Notes: generated by a model from the letters alone, not told the origin. A stretch of DNA of 64,000 nucleotides from Ixodes scapularis (GCF_016920785.2 NW_024609846.1:113574831-113638830), one strand, 5' to 3'. Shown: positions 10,081 through 23,490, counted from the stretch's first letter. Made by a program: numbers and translations.

Positions 10081-11512
10081 GTTGAATTTTGGCTAACTTC
10101 AGGTTCGGCAAAACCTCGCGACATATCTTCATGCAATCACACACACACCTGCACTGGTAAACCTAGTTCGTTCTACGAAGTGCCCCGCAATCTAGGATCA
10201 AATAGGACAAGAGGTGCTTCTACACTCTTGTATCTTATCGTATTATACATATATCAAATATAACCGAACAAACTATCATGCGTCCGAGGTTTTCGGCCAG
10301 CGGTTTTTGACTGCACCGTGATCACGTATTCATAATCGCATCGAATTTACGAAGCGCGGAATTATTACCATATTCCGTCTCACTCGAACTTGGCAAACGG
10401 CGAAGGCTACGGCCCCAGTGAGCCAATCAGCGCACCAGAGCGAGACACGTGACTCTATCTCACTAGCTGCGCGCAGTGCTGTCACGGGTGGGATAAAGAG
10501 GAAAGCCGCTTTTGTACGAATTTTGAGCGAGAGCTAATTTGGAACAAAAGCGACGCCCAAGACACACAAAAAGGAGCATGATGGGAGCTTCACCTTTCGT
10601 TACTTTTGGAAAGGCTGTCACGTGTTTCGCCTACGTCACACTGATTGGCTCGAAAGTTGGCGTCGCTTTCGCTCTTTGCCAAGGTACGGTGAAACGAAGT
10701 ATAGGTGCTGACAAATTCGGGAGGACTCGGCTCGTATGCAAAAGAAAAGGCGCTTGTCTGCGTTTGCTCCGTGTCGCCACGCATCCCTCGACGAGCATCG
10801 CTTGACGAGCCTAGGAACAGGAGGGAAACTTGAATAATTCATTGTCGGTGTCTTTGATCCCGCATTTTCTCGAGCGTGGAGATACGCAAAATTCCTTCGT
10901 ATTACTTTTTTTAAACGTCTTTTGTCTTTGGATTTTGTTTTATACTTGAAAGCTTGCCGGAGGAAACTTAAGGGGTGGTTCGGGACGCAGTCGAGATAGT
11001 AGTATTTGAGATACTTGTGTTTTTTGGAGGATTTGCCATTTATTCCTGCTTCAATATATGGTCCAACATGTCTGTATATATCAGAGCACGGTTTCAAACG
11101 AACCATGGAAAAAAATCTTATGATTGCTAACACCCCAATAACCTAGGATAAAAAAAACCGGCTCCTCGCGGATCGTTTCTAATTTCCCCGTTTAACGATG
11201 AATCGAGATGCACTTGTATGCGCATTTCTTGTAATCTCTAACGCAGCTGGCTTTTCTTCCTTGTTTGTCTTTCGGCTTACGGCCCCATGGTGCTTTACGT
11301 TCAACAAGCGTGAGTAATTGGATTATTTATTGCCCAGAAAAAATCTTTTTATGTTTGTTTGTTTTGAATTGGATCGCGAAAAAAACAAATAATGAAGGGG
11401 AAAAAAAAAGAAGTCAGCCCCAAAAGCGTGTACTTACAGCAAAAACCATAGCGTTTTTTCTTTATGCTTTTTAAAAGCAATTTTGAGTTTTACGTAGCCA
11501 GAGTAAGTTTGC
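10081..11512. other. Non-coding stretch, nothing recognised
   Basis: Includes CA repeats near 10138-10150 and a CpG-richer patch at 10380-10700 with CACGTG at 10444 and 10619. An antisense 165-codon frame at 10636-11133 is rich in basic residues and matches nothing I know. Confidence 0.35.
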
Positions 11513-12022
11513 TCAGGTGAGTTATACGGCCAGGAAGACATAATATAGGGGCTTAGTTGTAACGATCAGTCGGTTAATTAATTCAAACGTGCTAGTTAAC
11601 ATTTTAATTAATGAAAATAGACGTATGGCTCCAATTAGAAACTTGCTGAGCGTCATCAAAAACCACTAAATCAGTAATTCTTAGAAAGACTGAGCACGTG
11701 AGAAGCGGTATTACTCGTGCAGCGGGGGCCAGGCTACCGGTGCGACAACGCGTCCGCGCGATTTTTCCTTCTCATAGTAGAGCCCCAGAATTGTACCTGC
11801 TGCCCAAGGGGTATATTTAGCCCACTACTGCGCTTCTCACGCGCTAAGAGTATTTATAAAGAAAATTACTGATTTAGTGGTTTTCGATGACGCTCAGCAA
11901 GTTGGAACCTTACGTCTATTTTCACTAATTAAAAAGTTTATTAACAAATGTTACCCTTTTCGCCGACTGATCATTGCGATCAGCCCCATATACTATGTCC
12001 CCATGGCCGTATAACTCCCCTA
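11513..12022. mobile_element. Long-arm inverted-repeat element (about 510 bp)
   Basis: The left arm (11513-11690) begins CAGGTGAGTTATACGGCCA. The right arm (11855-12022) ends with the near-complement TGGCCGTATAACTCCCC. Inner paired landmarks include CGATCAGTCGG, AAAATAGACGTA, AACTTGCTGAGCGTCAT and CCACTAAATCAGTAATT. The roughly 165-bp loop has no gene. A single arm of the same family lies at 31034-31200. Confidence 0.8.
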
Positions 12023-14536
12023 CGTAGCTTTAACGCCCTTTTTTAAACAAATCCGTTAAGCCTAAAAAAAAAGAAATATATAATCCTGTATACTAATATA
12101 GGGTTGGGCTTCGATTCAAGAAGTTAACCCGATTAAACACCACTTTTTAATCAATTGATCAATTAATTGGTATCGTTCATTTCCATGCATAATATTTAAA
12201 AAAAAGTAAAAAGTATTCTTTTCTTCACTTTGCTAAATGTTTGAGAAGACGGCGCTATATAGAAATTCATGAATGCCCAACCTCGATGTATAATTGAAAA
12301 CACTTTCAAGACACTCACACTCACATATGAATACCTCAGCTTCATTAGGCAAAGAGGTTTGTTGATATTGTCTGGCAAGTGACCTCTTTTCATTCGTCAC
12401 AATAGTGTCTGCTGAACTAAGCGGACACTCACGCCGCATTGAAGTGAAAGGGACACAAGTAATTTTCTGCACTTCTCTGGCGTTCCAAATGTCGCCCCTA
12501 CAGTTTACTTTAGGCTAAAAATTTACCTAAAGTTTACCTTTCATACAGGTGTGCTGGTCCACGTTTGCGTGGTGAAAGCATTTATTTTTTACCCTTTTAT
12601 TGTTCGTCAAAATTTCACCGATTAACCGGTTAAAAAAATAAATCGCGATTGAAACATTCATTGATTAATGGGCAGGTTAATAGACCAATTGCCCAGTAGT
12701 ATACTATGCTTCCTTTAAACCCATACGCGCAATATAGTGACAACATTACCGCGTATGGAAATTTCAGGTATTCTTGAGGTCCTTTCGCATGGAATGTCCG
12801 ACCCTTGTGTTTTGTGCGAATGTATTCATTGTGGAACTTAATAATAATAAAAAAAGTAGGCTTTTTATTTTTACGCGCAGATCAAGAAAAAGAAGCTCGA
12901 AAATAGGATAGTGTAATTTTTGACGCAACCTAAGCTATAACGAGAGACAAAAATTACAAATCATGTCAATTCATAACGCGCGTGTGTGTGTGTGTGTGTG
13001 TGTTTGAATGAACGTGTGTGTGTGTGTGTGTATAGGCTAGTGAGTTTGTACTAGTTTATGTGTCAGTGAATGAGTGAGTGAGTGTGTGTGTTTATCAGTA
13101 CCCAGCCATATGTTATCTCCCGGAATAGTTGCCAATTCTTTTTTCTTGTAGCGTTTCAAAAACGAAGAAAGAAAAAAGTACTAGACAAAACTTTCAGTCT
13201 CCGGAGCTCCACTGCAGCCATGAGGACATGGCCCTCTTCCCGAAGTGGCCATGCCGTGCCCTCATTCGAACAAACTGGCCCTTATCGAACGTTCCCTGCC
13301 ATCACGTGATTCTGCGTGTCGGAAAGGAAAGGGAGAGGAGGTCTCAACAAAAGCGCTGGGGAGAAGACGAAAAGAAGGGAGAGGCACCGGGTACAGGCCC
13401 GAGCGTGTATTTATACTTATAAAGCCCTTACGATGCTCCGTGTATCGACCGCCGGCGAACAGCGCCTAAAACCGTCTCACGCGAACCTTCCGTGATTTCG
13501 CTCGACTCTACGTTTCCCGTGGACGCCATCGCTGAAAGCGTTTCCTGGTGAATTCGAGGAAAGTGAAAGGGAGGGGGAGGAGGCGACTGAGGAAAAAGGG
13601 AGAAGGAGAAGAGGGCAATTAGAGGGAAACCGATTATTGTATCGTTAGGGAGGCTGACGTCCCTGACGATTCTTTGAGTTGTTGGCACATATCTTATCGG
13701 GAAGGAAACAAGCAAAACAATTGACAACTGAAGTGGGACGTACGTTGTCATTCTGTGCATAGGCTGCTAAAGGAAAAAAAAATGTCCCAAATAAAATAAA
13801 TTTAGAAGTATCACACGCAATTTTCCCTCTAAATATTCCGGGAAAAGGTAAATTTGTGTATAATTGTGCACTAAATCATTTTTTTCCCATACATATAGCG
13901 GCGAAAGCCTAAATTGTCATATACAGACCAAGTCAGCTTTGTCCCTGGGTGACTTCCTAGGGCAGCTTATAGCCTCCGGATTCAAGCCCCATGGAAAATC
14001 ACATAGGGCAGCTTAAAATACACTGCACATCCTGTGTCCTAGCTTTATTCTAAGAAGATACAGATTTTTTTTTAAATGTTTATTGCCGGAGTTTTTAAGC
14101 TATATTCTTGCAAAGCTGAGGCGCTACTTGCAACTATTTATTTTCTAATAAACGTCAATGAATTTACAGGCATCCTCATTTTGTTCCTCGTCCCACCCCA
14201 TCCCTAACGTCGTCTCTAAAAGGCGCTTGAAACGCGTCAGTTCGCCGCTGCAAAGCAGAATCTCCCGACCTCTGGTGGCTAAAGCATAAAGCTCTTTAGA
14301 GTGAGGTCCGGAAAACGCACGGTCGGAGTTGCGAATACTTCTGCTCAAGCGTTCCGTGTAGCATTCTACAGAGCCACTTGAGCCACTTAAAGACCGACGA
14401 CCAGTTCGCGCTTTCCACTATTCCCTCGCTTCCTCCTCTCCCCCCTTCTACACTACCCACCGTTGCCGGTTTCCTCCTCCCCCATGGTGAGGAGGGTATT
14501 CTGCCTTGCAGAACCTCGAGTCTGGTCGTCGGCCTT
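12023..14536. other. Non-coding stretch with microsatellite and G+C-rich patch
   Basis: AT-rich 12023-12960, then GT repeats, then a CpG-richer block at 13190-13560. The block contains an A/G-rich strand at 13560-13620 and frames without recognisable domains. This could be a promoter region, but nothing specific supports it. Confidence 0.3.
12980..13092 (+). repeat. GT/GTGA microsatellite
   Basis: Two GT runs (12980-13003 and 13013-13032) are followed by GAGTGAGTGAGTGTGTGTG at 13072-13091. Confidence 0.9.
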
Positions 14537-14706
14537 TAATAGGGAGTTTTCGTAGACCGCGTTTCCCCCTCCGCTAAGCCCTTCGCAACGGAGCAGCCGC
14601 TACTGCGCCGGCGCGCCGATGGCCTTGACTGCGGAGTTCCGGCTAGCGTAACTGGTTGCGGAGAGCATTGCGGGACAGCGGAAACGATCTACGAAAATTC
14701 CCTATT
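14537..14706. mobile_element. Short TIR element (about 170 bp), GTAGATCGTTT family, copy 2
   Basis: The left end AATAGGGAGTTTTCGTAGA pairs with the right end TCTACGAAAATTCCCTATT. The interior is CpG-rich (GCGCCGGCGCGCC). Same architecture and terminal wording as 5996-6134. Both sides carry TTAA overlapping the TIR start. Confidence 0.8.
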
Positions 14707-15387
14707 AAGATTAACGGTTAAGTTTAAAATCGCCGCGGCCATCTATCTGATGTCTGAAATCACAGGAAGCGCGATTTCAATCGTTTGTTTCGCCGCATGA
14801 CGCCTAAAAACAAGTTAAAGGGACAAAAATACTGCTTATAATATCATAGTTGCAAATTTCTCCTCCGTTATCTGGATACGATGGTATCTATTTTTACGAT
14901 TATACTTTTGCTTGCCAAAGATTCAGTCACGACGTGTTATAGAATAACAGTTTAGCAAACAGACACAAAAATGGACGAAAAATAATGAAATAAAGAGACA
15001 TCGGAAGTGCCTCTGATCAGCGACAATTTGAGAAACGCAGGGCGGCGCGAATCCTGAGTGCGTCCTTACGACTCCCCCGCAGCCAATGAGATTGCAGCAT
15101 TATCAGATACGAATGTCGAAAAACCAATCGGGAAGCAAGAAGCGTGAACGTAATAAGCCGTATGCGTTTCTTACACTCCCGGTGACTGCATATATGTGCG
15201 AGTGCAGCGAGCACCAGGCTGTTGCTTATCCTCCACGACGCAAGCTTGGATGTGCACGGGTTATCTTCGAGCGAGGTGAGTGTTCCCGGATCTAACGAGA
15301 CGATCGGATCAATGCGCCGAGGAACTGTGAGAGGAGAGGGGACAAGAGCGCGCGGAGACGACAGAACGCCGAGTTCTGATTCGAAGG

Positions 15388-15560
15388 TTTAGTGGGTAGA
15401 GCTAAAACTTGCTGCCTTTGTCGCTCTCCACCGCACTCGTGGAACACGCTGGAACGCGGAACGCCGGCGGCGTCCGGCGTGTGTATCTCGTATTCGAACT
15501 CGTTCGACCAGTGCGGTAGGGACGAAGGCTGCTATATAGCTTTAGGTCTACCCACTGATG
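15388..15560. mobile_element. Short TIR element, GTGGGTAGA family, copy 1
   Basis: TTAGTGGGTAGA on the left and TCTACCCACTGA on the right form the TIRs. The interior has GCTGCCTTTGTCGCTCTCC, CGTGGAACACGCTGGAACGC and CGTCCGGCGT. Copies or fragments with the same wording are at 60475-60690, 58565-58680 and 45121-45190. Confidence 0.6.
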
Positions 15561-18500
15561 ATTCCAACTGGAGCTCGGCGTTCTGACGCCCCGGCGCGTT
15601 TCTCGTCTCCTCGTTTCCGTCGGTTCCTCGGCGCCGTTGCGCAAAATGCGTACGATCAAAGAAAGGCACTTTCGCCAAATCCTCATTCGGTTAAACGCTC
15701 GTCGGACAAAAACGATCATCGCCATTCGCTGAAACCTTCGTCCGGGGAAACGCCGTTTTCCACGATTGAACTTCGCGTAGCGTGCCGCTTGAGACCGCTC
15801 GCGACCAACTTCCGTCGATAGCGTGCCTATGAGATTGCGCAAACGATTGATACTGCAGCCAAGCTTCTATACGTAACATCGCATGCGCCGCTCCGTCTGA
15901 ATTACACGCGGAACTGTCGAGTTTTCGTGATTGATTAGCCTGCTCATCGTTTCGACTGGCTGATCGATTGACGGGGACGGACCCGAACGAGCGAGCCACT
16001 GTCGCTGACCTTGAACTTTGTTGGAATCTCGCGTGCCCGCCTCTGAATTTGTTTTGTAATACTTAGCTCTGGTCTCCCCAACCCTATCCGTATGGAAAGA
16101 AAGGAATATCGAAAGCTCATATGTAGCGTTTAGACGCGTGTAGTTGCATTCTCGGAAAGTACACAGTAACCAAAGTAAAAGTATAGTTATAAGTTTATTT
16201 AGGAGAGTTAAATGGTAATTAAAATGTCGTGCGTGAGCTAGGTTATTTCAGGATTTATACTCGCAGAAATAAGACGACTTGTAAGAGTCACGTGGCCTAA
16301 TGCAGTCTATAGAAAAAGTAACGGTACACTTTTCAAGGATTCTTGAGTGTTTTTTGTTGTAGAATAGTGTGTGAAACTCATAACGTATTCAATTAATACG
16401 TCGTGAGTGATAATATTAAGCTGTAATTGGTTCGGTTTTATTTTCAGAGGTGTGTACTAAATGGTAGCCTACTCGGGAAACCATTGCGAAGGAGCCGTAA
16501 AGTAATTTTGGGCTGCAAGTTTTTTTTTAATATAATTATTTACCGTGAATTGTGTTGTTGTAGTCGTGTGTGACGAAGTCTACTTCACAGCAAGGCTGTC
16601 TTTGGTAATAAAAATTCCGAAAAAGCATTACTATGCACCCTGTGTCGAGGTTGTAAGGAGTGAGAAAAGCTGTCTTAAAAGGTCGAATGGTATGATATTT
16701 TGCACGATGCTGCATTATGCTTGCGAATATTGTCCGTGTGGTAGTGGTCGACAAAACACTATGCACAATATTGAACAGATCCCGGGAAACGCTTGAGCAT
16801 TCACGAAACCACATTGCAAGACGATAACAGTCAAAACATTATTTATTTTGTTGTATTTTTGTTGCGAATCTAAGCTTACTGTTTCTGGGCATACGGCGCC
16901 TGCACGAAGACGACTCATATAACACGTGACATCTCACGGCGCAAGGACCCGTACCACGTGCCCTCGCGTTCTGCAGTGTTTCCATAAAACTGTAGAAACT
17001 GCTAATTACAGCCAGCAACATGAAAGGCAGGGTCATGGACAGCGGCCCGACTGAGGTTACACACACAAAGAGATGCATTTTCTTAGTTTTGTTTTTGATT
17101 TGATAACAATCAGCTTTGTTTTCGGCTTAGACACACTGAACAACTTTCGTCAAGTTTATTAACGTCAATAAAATGTCCAGTGGAAATGACGTAAATTTTA
17201 ATCTCAACATCAGCTCCTAAGGCTTGAATTCCTGCAGTTACAGTGGAGTTCTTTCGCTAACCGGATGTGGCGATGTCATTGGCTTTCGATGATGTAATGC
17301 TCCTTGTACGGTTTCTATTGTCTATCGACACAGGGAACAAGCAAATGTCCTTTCCACAAGAGTACGTTGCGAGGGTTTGATTTCGTGGAGGATATCGTTA
17401 TATCCTACTTCATGTTGGAATGCAATACATGTAATTTATGTCTCACTCAACAATACATTAACATTTCGTGAACAGATAACGATTGTTGTGCCTAAAAGGT
17501 AATGGCCGATTGTGAGCAAAACCTGAGCCTGTCGATCGTGTTGCCCAAAAATGGAGCACATAGGGTCCGCTCTCCATTCTTTTTTTAAATAGGTACCGGA
17601 TTTAAATTATAATTAGTGTAGTCGGCGCTAATTGGGGGCTACATGCAATGGCGGTACAAGTTAAAAAGCAAACATGTAGCAAAACTGGAATACTGGTCGC
17701 TTATTTTATAACTTAAGTATAATGATATTCCAACCCTACTGCACGCTGAAGAATCCATAACAACGAATAAGTGGAATACCTTTATGCGTCTGTACTCATC
17801 AATGTATTAAAAAACGGTACACGTCGACTCATGTATACCAACCAGTATTGCATCATGTAGTCCTTCTCTTGTTTCATCCGTGATCTCGTAACTAACATCG
17901 GTTCGTCGTGTTGGCTGTCGGCGGGCCAGCACGCTGAAAGGATAACTATTTGCGGACACGCGCTAAACGCGTCTGATATGATGGAGCGAGGAGGGGGGAG
18001 TTTATGTTAAACTCTACGAAGAAAGAAAACTAGGCAACCGACGAGATTCAGCGGTCTTGTCGCAGTAGTCCCAATGTATGCACTTTCATTTTCCATCCAC
18101 TCATCCTCTTCCGGACAAGAAAAATATCCTGGCATCGAGCCGACAAAAACAAATTCTGGCATCCCAAACTCAGAGATTCAATAAAGATGCGAGGAGTTGA
18201 AATGAAGTACAGGATCAGATTGAATGCCAACACTGGCGTAAAAGTTAAGAAAAAAAAAAAGAGATACATGCCCCCATTTTCTTTGAAAACAAAGAGAGAG
18301 AAACGAGCAGTAGATGTATGGGAAGGCCTCGGAATTCGATCGCATCCACTTTACGCCGCGTGGCGGCCCGGGCCCTTCGACCGCCGGCCTTGACCTTCTC
18401 CGCGCTGGGCTCTTGGAAACTTTCAGCGTGCGTGCGTGCTGTCCCGTGTTTGTGCCCGCCTGAAGTCCGCGTGATTAACGCTTTTCTCTTTTTCACCCGT

Positions 18501-18614
18501 TGTCTTTACGCGTTTGGATTTTATGGACGTGGCCCGTCCGTCGAATCGCTGTTCTACTCCGCTAGCAATTCTCCAGGGCCCTCCGCCGTCATCCTAAAGT
18601 ACTCTTAACACCTC
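15561..18614. other. Non-coding stretch, nothing recognised
   Basis: A CpG-rich block at 15580-16020 with several overlapping frames on both strands is followed by AT-rich sequence to 18250. None of the frames shows a domain, and I see no paired repeats. The CpG-rich block might be a promoter or first exon; this is a guess. Confidence 0.3.
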
Positions 18615-18697
18615 CCCCACGCGGGAATTGAACCAAGTCCACCCCGTGTCACTCTCGCACCCGGATAAGCGTCTTCGCGACTTCACCATACTATTCG
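18615..18697 (-). repeat. tRNA-derived relic
   Basis: On the minus strand a B box GGTTCAATTCC (18624-18634) is preceded by an A-box-like TGGTGAAGTCGCG near 18676-18688. Acceptor and anticodon stems do not pair convincingly, so this is a SINE head or tRNA pseudogene rather than a tRNA gene. Confidence 0.35.
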
Positions 18698-19790
18698 CAT
18701 ACGTAACCCGACAGACGAGCCAGGGCTGTTCGCCGGCACGGATAGACCTCTCAGACCGAATTGCTCGGTCTAAACTCTGTTTCGCCTTACGATGAACCGC
18801 GGAGGAAGCTACAAGATCCATCTAAGCCAATCCGATGTCGAGAGAGAGTCACGTGGCCCTCGGGAGGGGCGCAGCAGCGACGCGCAGGGCGCGTGATCAC
18901 GTGATGCATCGGCGGCGTTTGATTGGCTGGGGAGGACGTCGTAGCGTCCGCTGGTGTTCCTGGCATGCTGAAGCAGAGTGTGGTCGTTTGCTTCGCATCT
19001 TGGCCGACTCGGCGAATGCGCGAGGTACGCGAATGAACGAGCGTTCGTGGCAGTATACTCCATTCCCACCTAAGCTGACAGTGAGGCGGGAGCTACGCGG
19101 TCGCCGGACCAATGGACCGCCTCCCTTTCATCACCTGACCCCCCCACTCTCTGTGCGTGGGTAAGGGCGGGAAGCGTGATCACGTGGAGAATGGTGGACG
19201 TGCGCCTGGTCCAACGAGTTTCCACCGCACTGGCAGCTGCTTAGCGGCGTACGAAGTATAGCAGCAATAACGCGGGCATTCGGAGAAGGCGTTTAACGGG
19301 AGTGTTCTGTTGGGAAGCCCGCTTTGGCAGGAGGACTGACGCGCGGGTGCCCGTCGGCTGGCCTTCAGCGGCCCCCACCGGCACGACTCCGATGGGACGG
19401 GCTGGGTCGTTCCGTCGTTCGCGAGACCAATTGCTTATGGACGGCTGGCATGCCTCTGTTGGGAATCTAATTCTCTTCTTCCCTCTCCCTTTCGCTTATC
19501 CTCTCTTGATTGGCGTCTTGCGAAAGGTTGATTTAGTTGAGTGCTCCCTCGAAGGAACAGGAGTCGTCTCTCACTGCGGAAGGTGGCACGGAGTTGTTGT
19601 GCGCGCCGGATGCATTCGCTCCGAGCCCAATACGAGTTGGACGATGAGTGTATGTTATTTGTATACTGTGCTTGCCGACGCCCGTAATATATCCTGACTA
19701 GTACTTCGTGGAGGGCCCCGCTCTTGCGCGAGACGTACGAAAGCAGAATTTCACGAAGTGGTATAATAACGTAAGTGGTTGGTGCCACTA
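18698..19790. other. CpG-rich non-coding stretch
   Basis: CACGTG sites at about 18850, 18898 and 19179 in CpG-rich sequence. The frames on both strands lack recognisable domains. It may be regulatory, given the neighbouring ACGT cluster, but this is unproven. Confidence 0.3.
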
Positions 19791-19930
19791 CGGGTTACGT
19801 GGTCACGTGACGTGACGTCACGGTGTCACGTGAGCGTGTAACTTGGCGTTAGCGTCACGTAACACTGTGACATCGTAGTTCCACGTGACTGACCACGTAA
19901 CTTGACGTCAAAAGTGACGGTCACGTGACG
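19791..19930. promoter_or_regulatory. Cluster of CACGTG and TGACGTCA sites
   Basis: Within about 140 bp there are ten ACGT cores. Four are CACGTG E-boxes (19804, 19827, 19882, 19922) and two are full TGACGTCA CRE sites (19813, 19903). CACGTG is the classical bHLH-ZIP site and TGACGTCA the CREB/ATF site. Here the pattern may simply reflect a decayed GTCACGTGAC minisatellite. No adjacent gene is evident. Confidence 0.45.
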
Positions 19931-19980
19931 ACCGTCCGCTAAACTTAGCGAGAACAATATCATATGTCACGCTATTACAA

Positions 19981-20018
19981 CCCCCCCCCTCACCCCCCCC
20001 CCCCCCCCCCCCCCCCCC
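19981..20018 (+). repeat. Poly-C tract
   Basis: Two C runs interrupted only by TCA. Confidence 0.95.
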
Positions 20019-21461
20019 CAAGGTCTGCGTTATGCGTAATTCGGACGTTGTACTAAAATTAGGGAGATTCATTTTTATCCATACATACTCATATACGAGG
20101 CACGCAGCTTTCCTCGTCTTTTTGCTTATGATTTTCGAATGCTGGACAGGATGGGCCGTCCGAGTATCTCCATAATTTCTGTTTGCTAAGGAAGGAAACT
20201 AGGTAATAGCAGAGTGACTTAGGTGGTCTGTTACCGTCGTCGTTCCAGACACTACTCGCAGTGTCTTGAACACTTCCCCTCTTATTTAACGAAATTGTAC
20301 GTCTCTGGAGTTACTTGTGGTAAAGAATGCCTTCTTCAACGACCGCGTCGCGTGTTGGGCGACGCCCAGAGGCAACTTCCCTTTTCTTCCGATTCCAGCG
20401 AGCGTACATATTTACTGGCGACGAGGACACCACCTTCTCAGCCCGCGTCTGCTCCTTCCAAGCAGTGCGAAAGTATTCTACGGCCGGGAAAACGCACGAT
20501 TAAAAAGTTTTACTCGGATTTCAAAGAACACATAAACTAACAATATATTTGTTCGTTCGCGGGTTAAGTTGTACTAAACTTCTTTTTTTTTTCTGTTCTC
20601 GTTTGTTGGGTGTTTTCGTGATGAGTCGTCAAGAACTTTTTAATTATAGTTTTTGTTTGTTTGTGCGTTATGTTTCGTTCGAGGAAACCTTTTAATTATA
20701 TTTCTGTTTTTTTTTATTAAATCAGATTAAACATTATTGTTATATTTTCGTCAGTTTGGGTTCCATGTTAAGTGGAAGTAAACTTTTTTACACATCAAAG
20801 CAGTGAGCCTAGGTGGAAGCCGCCTGAGTGACGTATGGTCTTAGGACGATAATTCTGCACGTGCCGCTAATCAGGGATGCGCCAATGAGAAGCCCTGACT
20901 GGGGAGAGCCCGTCATGCAGCTGAAGTTCGGTGGCTTGGAAACGGCTTGTAACTTATTCGCCCCTTTTTTGTTTGGGAACAAACTCAGTGGCGCCGGCAC
21001 ACATCTGGTTCACGTCTATTTCCTAATTTTTTACTCATCGTTCTTTCATCATAAGAGCGAATGTAGTCCGAGAGTGCCATAAGTGGTCTTTTCCAGAAGA
21101 TAGCGTGTATATTTGATCTCGAAAATATTGCGAAACCCGCCGTCTAGTTCAGAACCGGAAGAGGTGGGGACTATTTGCACACTGGCGCCACCATGTTTCA
21201 ACTCACGCGAGGAAGAGCGAATAAGCCGTTTTTTAGGTAAACGGAAAGGGTCGTAAAAACTTGGACGCCAATAAATAACGACACTTCCTTCCAGCAAAAA
21301 AAACAAATAAATAAAAGAAACCCGCATGGTAAAAACACTGAAATACGCGTGCCTGCGAGGGCAGACCCTTTCACTCGCAATATTTGCGAACTACAAAAAA
21401 AAAAAAAAAAAATCAAGTAATCAAAAAAAAAAAATCGGCGGAGACATTTAAAATTGTTTGC
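20019..21461. other. Non-coding stretch, nothing recognised
   Basis: T-rich segments at 20580-20720 and A runs at 21395-21435. Frames near 20223-20540 have no recognisable domain. Confidence 0.35.
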
Positions 21462-21489
21462 GTGTAGGAATGCAAAAGCATTCCTACAC
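21462..21489. repeat. Short perfect inverted repeat
   Basis: GTGTAGGAATGC and its exact complement are separated by AAAA: a 12-bp stem with a 4-base loop. Confidence 0.8.
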
Positions 21490-21608
21490 AAAGCGCATTC
21501 TTACAAGCAGCGTGCCACGTCTTCCTTTTCCACACGGCGCTCCGGCGGTGACATCACGCTCCCTCACTGCGCAGGCGCGGCGAACCTCGCCGGCCTCACG
21601 ACGGCTTC

Positions 21609-21753
21609 CGTGACGAAGCATCTGCGTTGCTGTGCTTTTCTTTGTGTTTTATTTCTGAGGCGAGCCCACTTTGACCTTGAGCGCCCCCGCAGGCCTCCCT
21701 GACGAAGCATCTGCGTTGTTGTACTTTTCTTTGTGTTTTATTTCTGAGGCGCG
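21609..21753 (+). repeat. Two-copy direct repeat, about 91-bp period
   Basis: The segment beginning GACGAAGCATCTGCGTTG and ending TTATTTCTGAGGCG occurs at about 21613-21664 and again at about 21703-21754 with two base differences. It is a local tandem duplication and carries no open frame. Confidence 0.8.
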
Positions 21754-23130
21754 TGCTCGATGCCGTATTGGTGTGAGCATCTTTCGGGCACAACGCCGCT
21801 GCTTTTTCGCGTGACGGGACAAGTAAGGCTTTCTTTCGCCTTAAGAAAATATCCTGGCCCTTTTTTTGCCAACACTCTGACAGGGTACATGCGTAGCGCG
21901 TGATTTAAGAAGTTTTGGAGTGGCATCCTTGCGCAAATGTTTGTGCAAACAATACGGCTTGTGTTTTTAAAAGAGTAAAAGGCCGCGATTGGCTGTCGCC
22001 GTGTTCTGCCGGAAAGTCAACTCAGATATTTTTTTTCGAGCCCACCACCAATGAGTGGATATGCAAACGATATGGTCTAGTTGGTGGCCTCGTTTATTTA
22101 AAACAAGCCTGTCCTGATGCTCATATGCTGCAACATTTTATCTCGCACAGCATAAAATTTACATATAGAAATAGAAAAACTCGACTTTTTTTTTATTTCC
22201 CCGCAGATTCATGGAAGAAAAAAAAAAATGGAATCGACTTTTCCCGGCACCTCTGACTTGGACGCTTCGAACCAGAAAACCAAACTCCCGAATCTCGCTC
22301 TCTCGTTTGTTCAGCGCCAAGCAGCTGGGCCTGTTTACATTAACCAGTTACTGCTTTCCCGTCCGGACTGTTGATGTTCGAGAAAGACATCCTCCGTCCG
22401 CAAAGATTTTTTTTTTTTTTCTTCTGTGATTGCGAACTTTAGTAGCGGCGGTTTCGAAAAGCAAAAGCTCTTCCGACAAACGAAGTGCCCAGGCTCGTTC
22501 GTCGTACTCATTTTGCTCCTTGATGCTATTTGCTTCTCCTCGAGGAAGTTTTTTTGCGGGGCATTTCGATGAGAGCCAAGGCGAGTGAAGCGAATAGGAA
22601 TTGCTGAGTTTGGACGCAGAAACTCTACGGGTACAGGATAACTTTGTTCTCAACTAGGAACAGGGGATAGGGGAGGGGGAATCGGTGGCCGTGTTTGCTG
22701 GCCGCACCGTAGCTCGGAGCACGTGAAGCGAAACTACTCGCTCTGCCATAGCCGGCTCTGCGGAACCCAGAGCTCTTGGACCGGTTCGCTGATAAATGAG
22801 GGTATCTCCTCCGGTGGTTAATTCATCCGCAAAAGGGATTTTGAGATCATGTGACGGCCTCAGTAGCGACAAGATTATTCAAGTTCGATTTCGTGCGCAG
22901 AAACATATTAAACAGGCCCGAAATGTGGTTGGGACGAACCGTATTTATGCACTTTAGTAGCGGCATGTAAAGTTACCCCTAAGGAAGGTTATGCTAAAAA
23001 AAAAAAAGAAGATAAAAAACTTTCGTTTTTTTTACTTTGGTGAAGAATGAAGACTAGCGAAGCTGTACTATGATGGAAATGAAGTAATGGACGGCCACAA
23101 GTCGGCAAGCCAGATTGGAAAGGCTGCAAA

Positions 23131-23218
23131 GGTTGCCGCCATCTATAAGCGAAGGCGGCCACCAGACGACCGGCAAGCCGGTTGTGTGGTTGCCGCTGTC
23201 GCTCATAGATGGCGGTAG
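23131..23218. repeat. Imperfect inverted repeat
   Basis: TGCCGCCATCTATAAGCGA pairs with the complement of TCGCTCATAGATGGCGGTA. Inner CGGC-rich pairing surrounds ACCGGCAAGCCGGT. Confidence 0.6.
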
Positions 23219-23490
23219 CTGTCCAGAGTTTGGTGTTATCATTTGTTTGCTGGCGGACAGGATCCCGGGGAAACTAGCCCTTAACAGCTCCGCTGTAAAA
23301 AAAGGCGACAGGCAAGACTTACGTCCGCAGAGTGGAATCGGCTAGGACGCTATGTAGATTCTCCCCACGGAGCCGGTTGCTTGACAACCTAATACCGCTC
23401 GCGGGTGAGTTAGCCGCCGGGAGAGATACCCGCATCGTTTGTATCGATACCGTATCGAAACCTTGCTGGTTTAGATAAGGTCATTGTGCA

